Assembly (NCBI GenBank): GCA_024760905.1
Contig: CM045729.1
Coordinates: 80,406,550-80,470,549, forward strand
Length of the DNA: 64,000 bases
Origin: Plotosus lineatus
Lineage: Eukaryota; Chordata; Actinopteri; Siluriformes; Plotosidae
Direction of reading: 5' to 3'
Position numbers and translations under genes: made by a program. The notes under the pieces are model-generated. The model made no database searches. It was not told where the DNA came from and saw only the letters and a list, made by a program, of their open reading frames with translations. Positions 10,881-22,037 of the stretch are shown here, piece by piece. Each line of letters opens with the position of its first letter. Positions within the stretch are counted from its first letter, which is position 1.

Positions 10881-11148
10881 TGGTGCCTTGACTTACGAAA
10901 TGAATCCATTCCGAGGGCAAGCTTGTAAGTCAAAATGTTCATTAGATAAAACAAAAATTCCCATCAGAAATAACAGAAAATAAATTAATCCATTCCAACC
11001 CCCTCCCAAACTCATATAACCTGCCATAAACATATATTTGACCTAATATATTAAAGGTAAACATGTAAAAACAATAAATATTTCATAATAATAATAATGT
11101 ACATTAACATTAATAATAGTTCATAATAAATGATAATAAAACAAGAAT
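10880..11148 (+). mobile_element. Tigger-type MITE end
   Basis: It starts ACAGTGGTGCCTTGACTTACG, a variant of the end seen at 17338 and 57723 (CAGTGGTACCTCACTTTACG). AT-rich internal sequence follows until the Rex3 insertion at 11149. The other end was not found with certainty. Confidence 0.6.
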
Positions 11149-11986
11149 GGTGGCCATCGGATCTTGTCTCTGCTTTTTGCGGATCATGTTGTCATTTTGG
11201 CTTCATCCGGTTGGGAGCTCCAGCTCTCATTGGAGCTATTCGCAGCTGATTGTGAAGCAGCTGGGATGAGGATTAGTACCTCAAAGTCTGAGGCCATGGT
11301 TCTCAGTCGGACAAGGGTGGAATGCACCCTCTGGGTCGGGAATGAGGTCCTGCCCCAAGTGGAGGAGTTTAAGTATCTTGGGGTCTTGTTCACGAGTGAG
11401 GGAAGGATGGAGCGGGAGAACGACAGACAGATCGCTGCAGCCTCTGCTGTTAAGCAGAACCTGTACCGCTGTGTCGTGGTGAAGAAGGAGCTGAGCCGCA
11501 AGGCGAAGCTCTCAATTTACCAGTCGATCTATGTCCCAACCCTCACCTATGGTCACGAGCTTCGGGTAGTGACCGAAAGAACAAGATTGCAGATACAAGC
11601 AGCTGAAATGAGCTTCGTTCGCTGGGTGGTGGGGTTCTCCCTTAGTGATAAGGTAAGAAGCTCTACCATCCATAGAGAACTCGGAGTAGATCCGCTGCTC
11701 CTCTGCATTGAGAGGGGCCAGTTGAGGTGGCTCAGGCATCTGGTCAGAATGCCTCGGGACGCCTCCCTGGTGTGGTGTTTCAGGCATGTCCAACTGGGAA
11801 GAGATCCTGGGGTCGACTTAGAACACGCTGGAGGGACTATGTCTCTCAGCTTGTCTGGGACCACCTCGGTGTCCCCCCGGGAGAGTTGGAGGAAGTGGCT
11901 GGGGAGATGGACGTCTGGACCTCTTTGCTTAGGTTGCTGCCCCTGCGACCCAACCCTGGACTTAGCGGAAGATGATGATGATGATT
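11149..11986 (+). mobile_element. Rex3 (RTE clade) LINE, 5'-truncated copy
   Basis: About 840 bp of the 3' end of Rex3, beginning in the reverse transcriptase at the FADD box and ending in the (GATG)n tail typical of Rex3. It is flanked by ATAAAACAAGAAT (11136-11148) and ATAAAAACAAGAAT (11987-12000), the duplication left by target-primed reverse transcription. The frame from 11164 is open to 12009 but its catalytic box reads FADH instead of FADD, and a frameshift near 11760 leaves the true frame. Confidence 0.92.
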
Positions 11987-12199
11987 ATAAAAACAAGAAT
12001 AAACAATAAGTCAACTAACCCTTCCGATCATCGATTGCGGCAAAGATGTCATGTGAGCAGGCATGAGGTGGTGCGTAACAGAGGAGGAAGAGAATTTTGT
12101 GCATGTGCACGCTACAAATGCCAGCGAGGAAAGCCTTGAAGGAAATTTACATAGCTCGTTCACTACGGTTCCATCTTAATCTGATGCCATCTTCAAGTC

Positions 12200-13160
12200 T
12201 GATCTTCAATTCAGAAGTTCTGAGCATGCAGTAATTCTGGTTTTGATAATCTGTGGCTTGGTTCCCAAGATAGATGATGAGAAAATTCCGGCAGGTTTCC
12301 GCCATGTTTTTATCGATACATATATCTTGAAAGTCCTATTTGTAAATAAAGAAGCAGGTGGAGTCATCTCAATCTGAAATGCTTGATGATGGTGGTATAA
12401 TCTGCAAATCTGTTGAAATTGTAGGAGCTGTGCATGGTTGAACAATTGGGGGTGAACAGGATGTACAGCGCCAAGCATACATTCCTGGGGGACGTCGCTG
12501 CTGACAATGAGTGTGGAGGACATTACACTGACCAACCCACATCATCTTTGGTCTGTCTGTCAAAACATTCAGGATTCAGTTGCATAAGGAGACACTGATG
12601 CACACCTTCATGACAAGACTGAATGGAATAATGAATGGCCATCGTAGCAAATCTGTAGTCAGTAAACACTAACTGTAGGTAAGTGTTCTTGTGGTCCACG
12701 TGGGAGAGTGTTGCATCATCTGCGGATCTGTATGACCTGTAGGCAAACTGAAATGGGACAAGTGTAGCAGGCATTGATGTGATGTGAGCTTTGACTATAT
12801 GTTGAAATCACTTCATGATGATGGAAGTGAGTGCTACAGGGCGGTTGTCATTAAGGCAGCTCACATTATGTTTCATCAGGACAAAGATGATGGTGGTCCT
12901 CCTGAGGCATATATGACTACCAACAAGAGCAAGGAAAGTTTAACAATGTCTACAAAGACATATCATTTCTTGAGAACATGGTTTAAAAACACAAGTCTGC
13001 CTGAGGGTTCTGAAAAGGACAGCCGTCCTCCTCTGACAGAAACTCTGGCTTGCTGTGGTTCTCAAAGCAGACACAGCAGGTGTTCATTTGTTGAGGTGGA
13101 CAATAGTCACCTTCCAAATTTTGTAGTTTTTCCTCTTGTAGTCCATGACAGTCTTTAACC
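12200..13160 (-). pseudogene. L2-like LINE reverse transcriptase relic
   Basis: Frames on the minus strand read in order NDNRPVALTSIIMK (about 12850), FQFAYRSYRSADDA (about 12750), HKNTYLQLVF, then LTDRPKM-WVG (about 12560), a PQ-C-L-V-P box and a degenerate F/ADDTT region (about 12390). This is the fingers-palm order of an L2-clade reverse transcriptase. Many stops and frameshifts make it an old relic. Confidence 0.65.
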
Positions 13161-13573
13161 TACTCCTCATGTGCTGGATGTTTATGCCACTTATTGAGCA
13201 TGGACGCATGCAATGTTTTTCCTTTTGGCATTTTTCCCTTTCTTTTTACTATGGGGCAAAGTCCTTACAGAGGAACTTCTCCAGATTGGTGAAACAGATA
13301 TTTAAGCAAGACCACCCCTTGAGGTGATGTGTGTTTTATTTAAAAGTGAATAAATTAATTTCTAAACACTGTTTACCTGAGGTTCAGAAGTGCAGTGATG
13401 CTGGTGTCTATATGGTGCTTTAAAAGTGAAGAGTGTACCTCTTCTATAATCACGTCCATTACATAGCCAGCTAATGCCATATCATCATAGTCCACCCAAC
13501 CATAAAAGTGCATTGTGACCCCTTCTATTTTTAGGCCTCCCAAAGTAACAAAGTCATAAACAAGTAAGCAAGT

Positions 13574-13903
13574 GTGGCCTACTTTGGTGCCTTGAGAGGC
13601 AGATTATTAGACCAGAGGTCCATCAAATGGTCTGCAACTCAACTTGATTTATGCTATGCAATCTGCCCCATTGTACTGCAAGGAAATCAAGCACCTGGCA
13701 AGTTTGCAGTGTCACCACCTTTGATATTTCATGCAGATCTCAGAGATAAAATCCCCAACATTGAAGTCCTTGCGAGAGCAAACATACAAAGTGTAGAAGC
13801 CCTGCTACAGTACGGTCTATATTGGGCTGGGCAGTTTCGTTGTTCAGAACCCTCTCACTTACCAAAGACAGACCTGTACAGGAAACTTAAAAGTGCAATG
13901 TGA
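13574..13903 (+). pseudogene. LINE C-terminal fragment
   Basis: An open frame containing the pattern IPNIEVLARANIQSVEALL, then QLRW-GH-like sequence degraded to LYWAGQFR, and LPKTDLYRKLK. This resembles the region after the reverse transcriptase in several non-LTR elements. It is too short and isolated to assign to a clade. Confidence 0.45.
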
Positions 13904-14099
13904 CGGTGAGTTGGTCAAACACTTCATTTAAAAGAGTGCTTCAATGTCCAAATTAGTTTTTATTCATTTTTGGAAAAGAAGGTAATTTAATTTACATTAG
14001 ATGTGAATTATCATATTGTTACTCATCAAAAAAGATGTGAACAAAAATGCATATTTTAATAATGGAAAAATTTTGGAGAAGCCTCGCCCAGAGGCTTTG

Positions 14100-14975
14100 G
14101 AGAAGCCACACCCCAGATGTTTAGTTTGGTGCCCCTATCTGGTGAAGTGAGCCTGAGCAACATGGTGAGATCCAAAGAGCTGTCTGAGGCCCTCAGAAAG
14201 AAGATTGTGGCTGCTTATGAGTCTGCTAAGGGGTTAAAAAAAATCGAAAAAATTTGACATTAGCTGTTCCACCATCCAGAAAATGGTCTATAAGTGGAGG
14301 ACATTCAAAACAACTGCCACCATGCCCAGGCCTGGCTGTTCAAACATGTTCATGACCAGAGCAGCCCGAAAGATGGTAAAAGAAGTCAAGGGAGTCAAAA
14401 AGTTTTAAAACATCACAGGAGCTACAGCAAGGTTCCCGCTACTGTCGCTGTGAAAGCACAGGACTATCAAAAAGAGATGACACAAGTTTGCCCTTTGTGA
14501 GACATGTGCAAGGAAACCTTTGCTCTCTAAAATGTACATTAAGACTAAAATTTGCCAGAGAAAATAGAGACAAAGACCAGTTCTTCAGGAATAATGTTCT
14601 TTAGACACAAGAGTCTACAGTTGAATTATTGGATAGCAGCATAGAAGACATGTTTGGCAGAAATCGAGCATAGCATTCCAGGGGGAAAACCTCATACCAA
14701 CTGTGAAGCGTGAATGGGAAAACACTCCTTATGTCGACGTCAGAGACTGTTAGGTGGCTACAAGAGGCATCTTACTAAAGTTATTACTGGTTATTCGGGG
14801 CTAGGTGTGAAGTACACATTGTTGTTCACTTTTTTATTTGATGAGTAAAAATGTTATGTTGTTTAATTGCAATTAAATCCCCTTAAGATTTAGATTGGAC
14901 ATCATTGTGTGAACAGTTCTTATTAAAGCATTGACTATTTAATGGGATGCCCTAATTTTTTCACATATAGAGCGA

Positions 14976-15027
<52 letters not shown>

Positions 15028-15102
15028 TATACAATGATATATATACCGTCATGTGAAAAAATTAGGACATCCCATGAAATAGACAATGCTTTAATAAGAA
15101 CT

Positions 15103-15105
<3 letters not shown>
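14100..15105 (+). mobile_element. Degraded Tc1-like transposon with inverted end
   Basis: From about 14164 the reading MVRSKELSEALRKKIVAAY marks the N-terminus of a Tc1-like transposase (paired-like helix-turn-helix). A stop-interrupted body follows. The 3' end near 14885-14970 carries CCTAATTTTTTCACAT, and an inverted copy of the same ~70 bp follows at 15044-15105, with (TA)n in between. The coding region is dead. Confidence 0.7.

Positions 15106-15195
<90 letters not shown>
14979..15195. repeat. (TA)n microsatellites
   Basis: (TA)n at about 14979-15026 and 15107-15195, separated by the inverted Tc1-like end. Confidence 0.9.
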
Positions 15196-15198
<3 letters not shown>

Positions 15199-16492
15199 AT
15201 CATCGTTCATTTTCTGAACCGTCTAATCTCGTAGAGAGGTTAGGGCTATATACACAGGTGATGTTTTGTTGTTGGACTTCAGGGTTGATCACAGTTTGTC
15301 CATTACGAACTTCCTGTTCAAACATTAGGGTGTACATTTGGCTTAGATAAGATCCACCCTGAATACTACACGACTCTAGATATTGTAGGGCTGCCTTACA
15401 GGCTGTAGAAGCACATTTGCTGGCCCTGTGCGATGAATCTGAAAACTGATTGGTTATAGAAGCAGTCGCATTGCTAATATAGTTTAAGTGACATCAGCTA
15501 GCACTGCTGATTCTGAAGGTCCTGGGCAGATTATGCTCAGGTTATGCCCCAAATTATGAGTGTACAAAAAAAAAAAAAAAAAAAAAAAAATCTAATATCC
15601 ACATACCATAATACCCACTTACTGAAAGCAGTGTAGCCAACAGACATGCTACAAAATGAAGAGAACAGACTGTTGAGAATAAATTAATACAATTTAATGA
15701 ACAAATAGTAGAATCTAAGTTGTAAATGTAGGGCAGTGCTTCTGATAGTGTTTCGGCCAGCAGAGAAACCATGACGGTTCACCACTGATGTAACTACTAT
15801 AACAGCACTGTGCCCACAAAGTGTCAGTTATCAAATTGGACAAGAGACATAATTTAAAAGTCTACTTACTATTTGATGACATATCTGTTTACTCACAAAT
15901 TCATAATCTGTATAATGAGAGTCTCTTGCTCCACAAACTGATCCGGAGATTAAAACAAAAAACAGAGAAGAAGGACTCATAACATGCTCAAAATCTCTTT
16001 AATCATTGATTTTACAAGCATTTATATACAGCAGGATAAGAGAAGGGAAAAAAGTATGTATAATCTCATGGTCTCAGCCATAAAAGTCAAAACCTATCAA
16101 AGCCTGAGCCTATATCATGAAAGGTAATAAAAAAAATAAAAATAAAAAAAATAATAATAATAATAAAAATAAAGGCAATATTCAATCATGAACATAGACC
16201 TTTCATCCTCGTCCTCTGATTCCAATCCCTTTCAATTTAACAATACAAACCCTGTCAACCCCCCCACACACACACACACATATACAAATAAAAATACATA
16301 TGCAATTGCATATATAATTAATACCTAGAACAATTTTTGTCTTATTTGTTTTAACTGGATTCTTATCTTGTTAGTTTGGTAAAAAACTGTTTTACGTCAT
16401 GTCCCTGCAGCAATATAGAAAACTCTAAAGGGTTCCTTAGCTAACATGGACCATTCATTAAAACTGCTAAAATGTCATTTACTTTGAAAATG
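15199..16492. other. slc29a3 3' flank / possible 3' UTR
   Basis: It holds a 40-bp SINE-tail-like fragment (15200-15246), an A-run (15565-15590), an AT-rich low-complexity run (16125-16185) and a short (CA)n (16265-16282). On the minus strand the 3' UTR of slc29a3 should start at 16492. A possible ATTAAA-type polyadenylation signal lies near 16000, but I cannot choose a site from sequence alone. Confidence 0.4.
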
Positions 16493-17111
16493 TCATATAA
16501 TGTACACAAGCAATACGGAAAGGGCAGAGCCTGCTGCCAACCCTGCTGTCAAGAAGAATGACATCACTACACCAGCTGGTTCTGCCAAGTCACGTGGCAC
16601 CACTTTGGGTCCATACATCATGGTTAGCGTACCCAAGTATCCATTGGAAAGCCCCAGGAAGGAAATAAACAGTACAGGGTAGATATCATGAGCAAAAAGT
16701 ACCTTGTGCAGGTGATACCGAGGCTGGTAGTTGCAGAACATAAAGAGTGGCACTAATACAGTCCTGGAAGCCACAAAAATAGGCAAAACAGGGCTGGTTG
16801 GGCCAGGAACCTGCAACCACACAGTCATCAGTCTGCCACAGAAGTCTGCCACATTGAAAAGAAGGAAGCTGGTGAGTGGCACAAAGTATGTGCTGCTCCA
16901 GGGATTGTACAGGTTGTTATCTACTGAATGGATGCCTGAGGAAATGGCGGGAAAGATAGTAATGGAGATAAAGAAGACCCAGAAGACATATATGCTCAGT
17001 GTCCACATCTTTCCCATGATTGGTCTCAGGGGGGGCACAGAGAACACAGTAGGATTGCTAGTGGATTCTGGAGTGGTTGCAATGCCAGTGCAGGAAGCCT
17101 CCAGGTAGTAT
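16493..17111 (-). CDS. slc29a3: slc29a3 last coding exon (residues 253-458)
   Basis: The acceptor is TTTGTTAAAG at 17112, and the first base completes the split Arg codon. The exon begins YYLEASCTG, carries a variable cytoplasmic linker, then [14 protein letters not shown]. Hydrophobic segments follow ([66 protein letters not shown], and [18 protein letters not shown]). The DFCGR and SNGYLGTL motifs are ENT hallmarks. The stop lies at 16493-16495. The exon corresponds to the large last coding exon of other vertebrate ENT3 genes. Confidence 0.96.
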
Positions 17112-20100
17112 CTTTAACAAACACAGAGAAGAAAGAGATGTTCACAAGCACAGTTGTATACATACATCCCATTCCTGTCAACTTTAGGCTGAGCGAGCAC
17201 TTAGTGTTAACGAAGTTCTATTTTCCCATAGAACCCACTGGTCATTAAACCCATTAGGTCATTAAATTTAATAACTTCTTAACACTGTCTATTTTTAAAG
17301 CGTGAAGAGATATTTTAATGCATACCCCTACAGAATACAGTGGTACCTCACCTTACGAAATTAATCCGTTCCAGAGCTTTTTTCGTAACCTGCATTTTTC
17401 ATAAATTGAACCGCATTTTACATGTGAAACGTGTGATTTGTTCCAAGGCCCCCAATACTACCCCCTAAACTCTTTACAAATTATAAAAGCATACCTTTTA
17501 AGCCCTCCTTCTGCTTCAATATCATACCGATGGTAGACTGGTTTGGCCATATTCCTTTGTGATATCACTCGAGCCGGTTTCTTCTCCTTACTCGCACCGG
17601 AAATCACACACGGGCGAGTGTGGGTGTGGGTGTGCGCACACGCACGTGTGTGTGTGTGTGCTGACCATGTCTTCTTAGCAGAGTTATAATCTTACAAATG
17701 TTTATGGAAGGTTAAAAGCCTGAGTCAAGAAATAAAGCGTAAAACAACCATCACTCTGTCCTTTACACGAAAAGCATCATGGGGGATTCAGCTCTATAAT
17801 AGGTAATGGGAGGTAGATGCATCATTCCTCCGAGGCAATGATGTTCAAGATGGCGTCCAAGATGGCATCAGGTCAAGATGGTGTCCCTGTCAAAGATGGC
17901 GTCAGGTGGACCTGTCCAAGATGGCGCTTGAGTGGAGGCGACATGAACGACAGCTCAGTTGTTAGCCAATGGGAGGCCAGCGGGGCGGGATGTTTGAACA
18001 TCATTGATGGGAGAGCAGCTTGTGCATTATTTGAAAGTTTGAATGGCACGTTCTGATGTCTGAATGGCACGTTTGAATTTTTAAGATGGCGCTTTTGTAA
18101 CGTGAACTTGTTTCGCATCCTGAGACAAAAACTTTAGGAAAATGCTTTTCGTAACATGAATTTTTCGTTTGGTGAGACTTTCGTAAGGTAAGGTACCACT
18201 GTACATGTTTTCATATTGTACATTTATGTACAGAAACCAAATCTTTAAGATAAAGATGCAAAAAACAATGTCATTGTTTTTAACATAATCAACTGGAAAA
18301 CATCCCCTCTGACTACTCTTCTACAACAGAACAATGACCCAAAACTCCGAATTAGACAGGAACTATCGAGAGGAAAAAGCAGTCAATTGGTACTCTGTCC
18401 CCTCCTTGAATCGCCACCTTATCGTGGTGGAGGGGTTTGCGTGACCTAATGATCCTAGGAGCTATGTTGTCAGGGGCAAATGCCCCTGGTAGGGTCACCC
18501 AAGGCAAACAGGTCCGGGGTGAAGGTCCAGACAAAGTGCGATTCAAAACAAACCCCTAAGACACGAGACAACAAAGGAAGCAGTCTCCCTTGCCTGGACG
18601 TGGGTCACCGGGGTTCCCTCCTGGAGCCAGGCCCAGGGGAGGGGCTCGAAGGCGAGCGCCTGGTGGTCGGGCTTATGCCCATGGAGCCTGGCCGGGCCCA
18701 GCCCGAAAAGGAGACATGGGTCCGCCCTCCCATGGACCCACCACCCGTGGGAGGAGTTTTAGGGGTCGGGTGCAGTGTGAGTTGGGTGGCAGCCAAAGGC
18801 ATGGGTTCTGTCGGACTGATCCTCGGCTACTTACTCTGACCTTCGGGACATGGAATGTCACCTCTCTGGCGGGAAAGGAGCCTGATTTGGTGCGTGAGGT
18901 GGAGAGATACCGACTAGATATAGTCGGGCTCACCTCAACGCATAGCTTGGGCTCTGGAACCATCCATCTCGAAAGAGGCTGGACCTTCTTCTATTCTGGA
19001 GTTGCTCATGGGGAGAGGCGGCGAGCCGGTGTGGGTATTCTTGTTGCCCCCGTCTCGGTGCCCAAATGTTGGGGTTCTCCCGGTTGACGAAAGGGTAGCT
19101 TCCCTCCGTCTTCGGTGGGGGGTCCTGACTGTTATTTGTGCTTATGCACCAAATGACAGTTCAGAGTACCCACCCTTTTTGGAGTCTTTGGGGGGGGTGT
19201 TGGAGAACGCTCCCTCGGGAGACTCGCTCGTTGTCTTGGGAGACTTCAACGCCCATGTGGGCAACGGTAGTGTGACCTGGAAGGGTGTGATCGGTAGGTA
19301 CGGCCTCTCCAGTCTGAATCCGAATGGTGTGTCGTTGTGGGACTTCTGTGCTCGTCATAGTTTGTCTATCACGAACACCATGTTCGAACATAAGGGTGTC
19401 CATAAGTGCACTTGGCACCAGGACACCCTAGGTCGCAGTTCGATGATTGACTTTGTAGTCGTTCTCTGCACCACTGGACACTCGGGTGAAGAGAGGAGCT
19501 GAGCTGTCTACCGATCACTACCTGGTGGTGAGTTGGCTTCGGTGGTGTGAGAGGTTGCCTTCCAGACCTGGCAGGCCCAAGCGTGTAATCAGGGTCTGCT
19601 GGGAACGTTTGGCGGAGCCCCCTGTCCGAGAGGCCTTTAACTCCCACCTCCGGCAGAACTACAACCACGTTCTGGAGGAGGCGGTGGACATGGAATCCGA
19701 ATGGGCCATGTTTCGTGCCTCCATTGCTGAGGCGGCAGCCCATAGCTGTGGCCATAAGGTCGTCGGTGCTTGTCGTGGCGGTAATCCCCAAACCTGGTGG
19801 TGGACACCTGCAGTGAAGGGGGCCGTCCAGCTGAAGAAGGAGGCCTATCGGGTTTTATTAGCCTGTGAGACTCCTGAGGCAGCAAACGGGTACCGGCAGG
19901 CCAAACGTGCTGCAGCCGAGGCTGTCGCATATGCAAAATCTCGGGCGTGGGAGGAGTTCGGTGAGGGCCTGGAGAGTGATTATCGGTTGGCCTCAAAAAG
20001 GTTCTGGGCCACCATCCGACGCCTCAGGAGGGGGAAGCAGTTCTTCACAAACACTGTTTACGGTGGAGGTGGGGAGCTGCTTACCTTGACTGGGGATGTT

Positions 20101-21976
20101 GTTGAGAGGTGGAGGGAATACTTTGAGGACCTTCTCAATCCCACCAACACGCCCTCCGTGGAAGAGGAAGACCCTGGGGGTTCGGGTGAGGGTCCGCCCA
20201 TCACTGGAGTAGAGGTCACTGAGGTTGTCAAAAAGCTCCTCGGTGGTCGAGCTCCGGGGTTGGACGAGATCCGCCCGGAATATCTCAGGGCTCTGGATGT
20301 TGTAGGACTGTCTTGGTTGACACGTCTCTGCAACATCGCGTGGTCATCGGGGGCTGTACCTCTGGATTGGCAAACTGGGGTGGTGGTCCCAATTTTTAAG
20401 AAGGGGGACCGGAGGGTGTGTTCCAATTATCGGGGAATTACACTCCTCAGCCTACCTGGTAAAGTCTATGCAGGGGTACTGGAGAGGAGGATCGGACCGA
20501 TAGTCGAACCTCGGATTCAGGAGGAACAATGTGGTTTTCGTCCTGGCCGCAGCACTCTTGACCAACTCTATACGCTCCACAGGATTCTGGAGGGGGCATG
20601 GGAGTTTGCCCAATCTGTCCACATGTGCTTTGTGGATTTGGAGAAGGCTTTCGACCGTGTCCCTCGAAAGATCTTGTGGGGCGTGCTCCGAGAATACGGC
20701 GTTCCGGATCCGTTGCTACGAGCTATTCAGTCGCTGTATCACCGGAGCCAGAGTTTGGTCTGTATTGGTAACAGCAGATCGGATTCATTTCCAGTGGGAG
20801 TTGGAGTCCGCCAAGGCTGTCCTTTGTCACTGATTCTGTTCATAATTTTTATGGACAGAATTTCTAGGCGCAGTCGAGGCGATGGGGGGTTCTGGTTTGG
20901 TGGCCATAGGATATCGTCTCTGCTTTTTGCGGATGATGTTGTCCTTTTGGCTTCATCAAGTCGGGCCCTCCAGCTCTCATTGGAGCGATTCAGGCTGAGT
21001 GCGAAGCAGCCGGGATGAAGATCAGTACCTCCAAGTCCGAGGCCATGGTTCTCAGTCGGACAATGGTGGAATGCACCCTCCGGGTCGGGAATGAGGTCCT
21101 GCCCCAAGTGGAGGAGTTTAAGTATCTTGGGGTCTTGTTTACGAGTGAGGGAAGGATGGAGCGAGAGATCGACAGACGGATCGCTGCAGCCTCTGCTGTT
21201 AAGCGGTGCCTGTACCGGTCCGTTGTGGTGAAAAAGGAGCTGAGCCGCAAGGCGAAGCTCTCAATTTACCAGTCGATCTACGTTCCAACCCTCACCTATG
21301 GTCATGAGCTTTGGGTAATGACCGAAAGAACAAGATCACGGATCCAAGCGGCTGAAATGAGCTTTCTTCGCCGGGTGGCGGGGTTCTCCCTTAGAGATAG
21401 GGTGAGAAGCTCCGCCATCCGGGGAGAGCTCGGAGTAGATCCGCTGCTCCTCTGCATTGAGAGGGGCCAGTTGAGGTGGCTCGGGCATCTGGTCAGAATG
21501 CCCCCCGGACGCCTCCCTGGTGTGGTGTTTCGGGCATGTCCAACCGGGAAGAGACCCCGGGGTCGACCTAGAACACGCTGGAGGGACTATGTCTCTCGGC
21601 TTGTCTGGGACCGCCTCGGTGTCCCCCCGGGAGAGTTGGAGGAAGTAGCTTGGGAGAGGGATGTCTGGACCTTTTTGCTAAGGTTGCTGCCCCCGCGACC
21701 CGACCCTGGACTAAGCGGAAGAAGATGATGATGATGATGATGGTCCTCTGTCAAAAATGGTACCGTCAGCGCAATCACCCGATCTCAACCTGATTGAGCT
21801 GTTGTGGGAGCAGCTTGACCATATGGTATGTAAGAAATATTCATTAGGCCAAGATCAAATTGTGGGAATAGTTTCTGAAAGCCACAAAGTTGTGTCATGA
21901 TCTGCTTTTTTTGTGCAAAATCTCACAACTGACAAAAATCCTTCGAGACTGGTCATTCCATACGTTTTGTCAGGGG

Positions 21977-22037
<61 letters not shown>

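Larger units (their letters stand above)
18393..21742 (+). mobile_element. Rex3 (RTE clade) LINE, near full length
   Basis: About 3.35 kb from the Rex3 5' leader (CCCCTCCTTGAATCGCCACC with the GTGGTGGAGGGG hairpin) to the (GATG)n 3' tail at 21723-21741. It is flanked by TGGTACTCTGTC (left) and TGGTCCTCTGTC (right), a 12-bp duplication with one change. The published Rex3 priming sites, TGGCAGACNGGGGTGGTGGT-like and CAGGGCTGCCCTTTRTCACC-like, are recognisable near 20367 and 20811. Most Rex3 copies are 5'-truncated, so a copy with its leader is notable. Confidence 0.93.

Noticed and set aside
12206..12774. Possible host gene on the minus strand
   Set aside because: The motif order matches an L2-clade reverse transcriptase with many stops; no intact exon could be defined.
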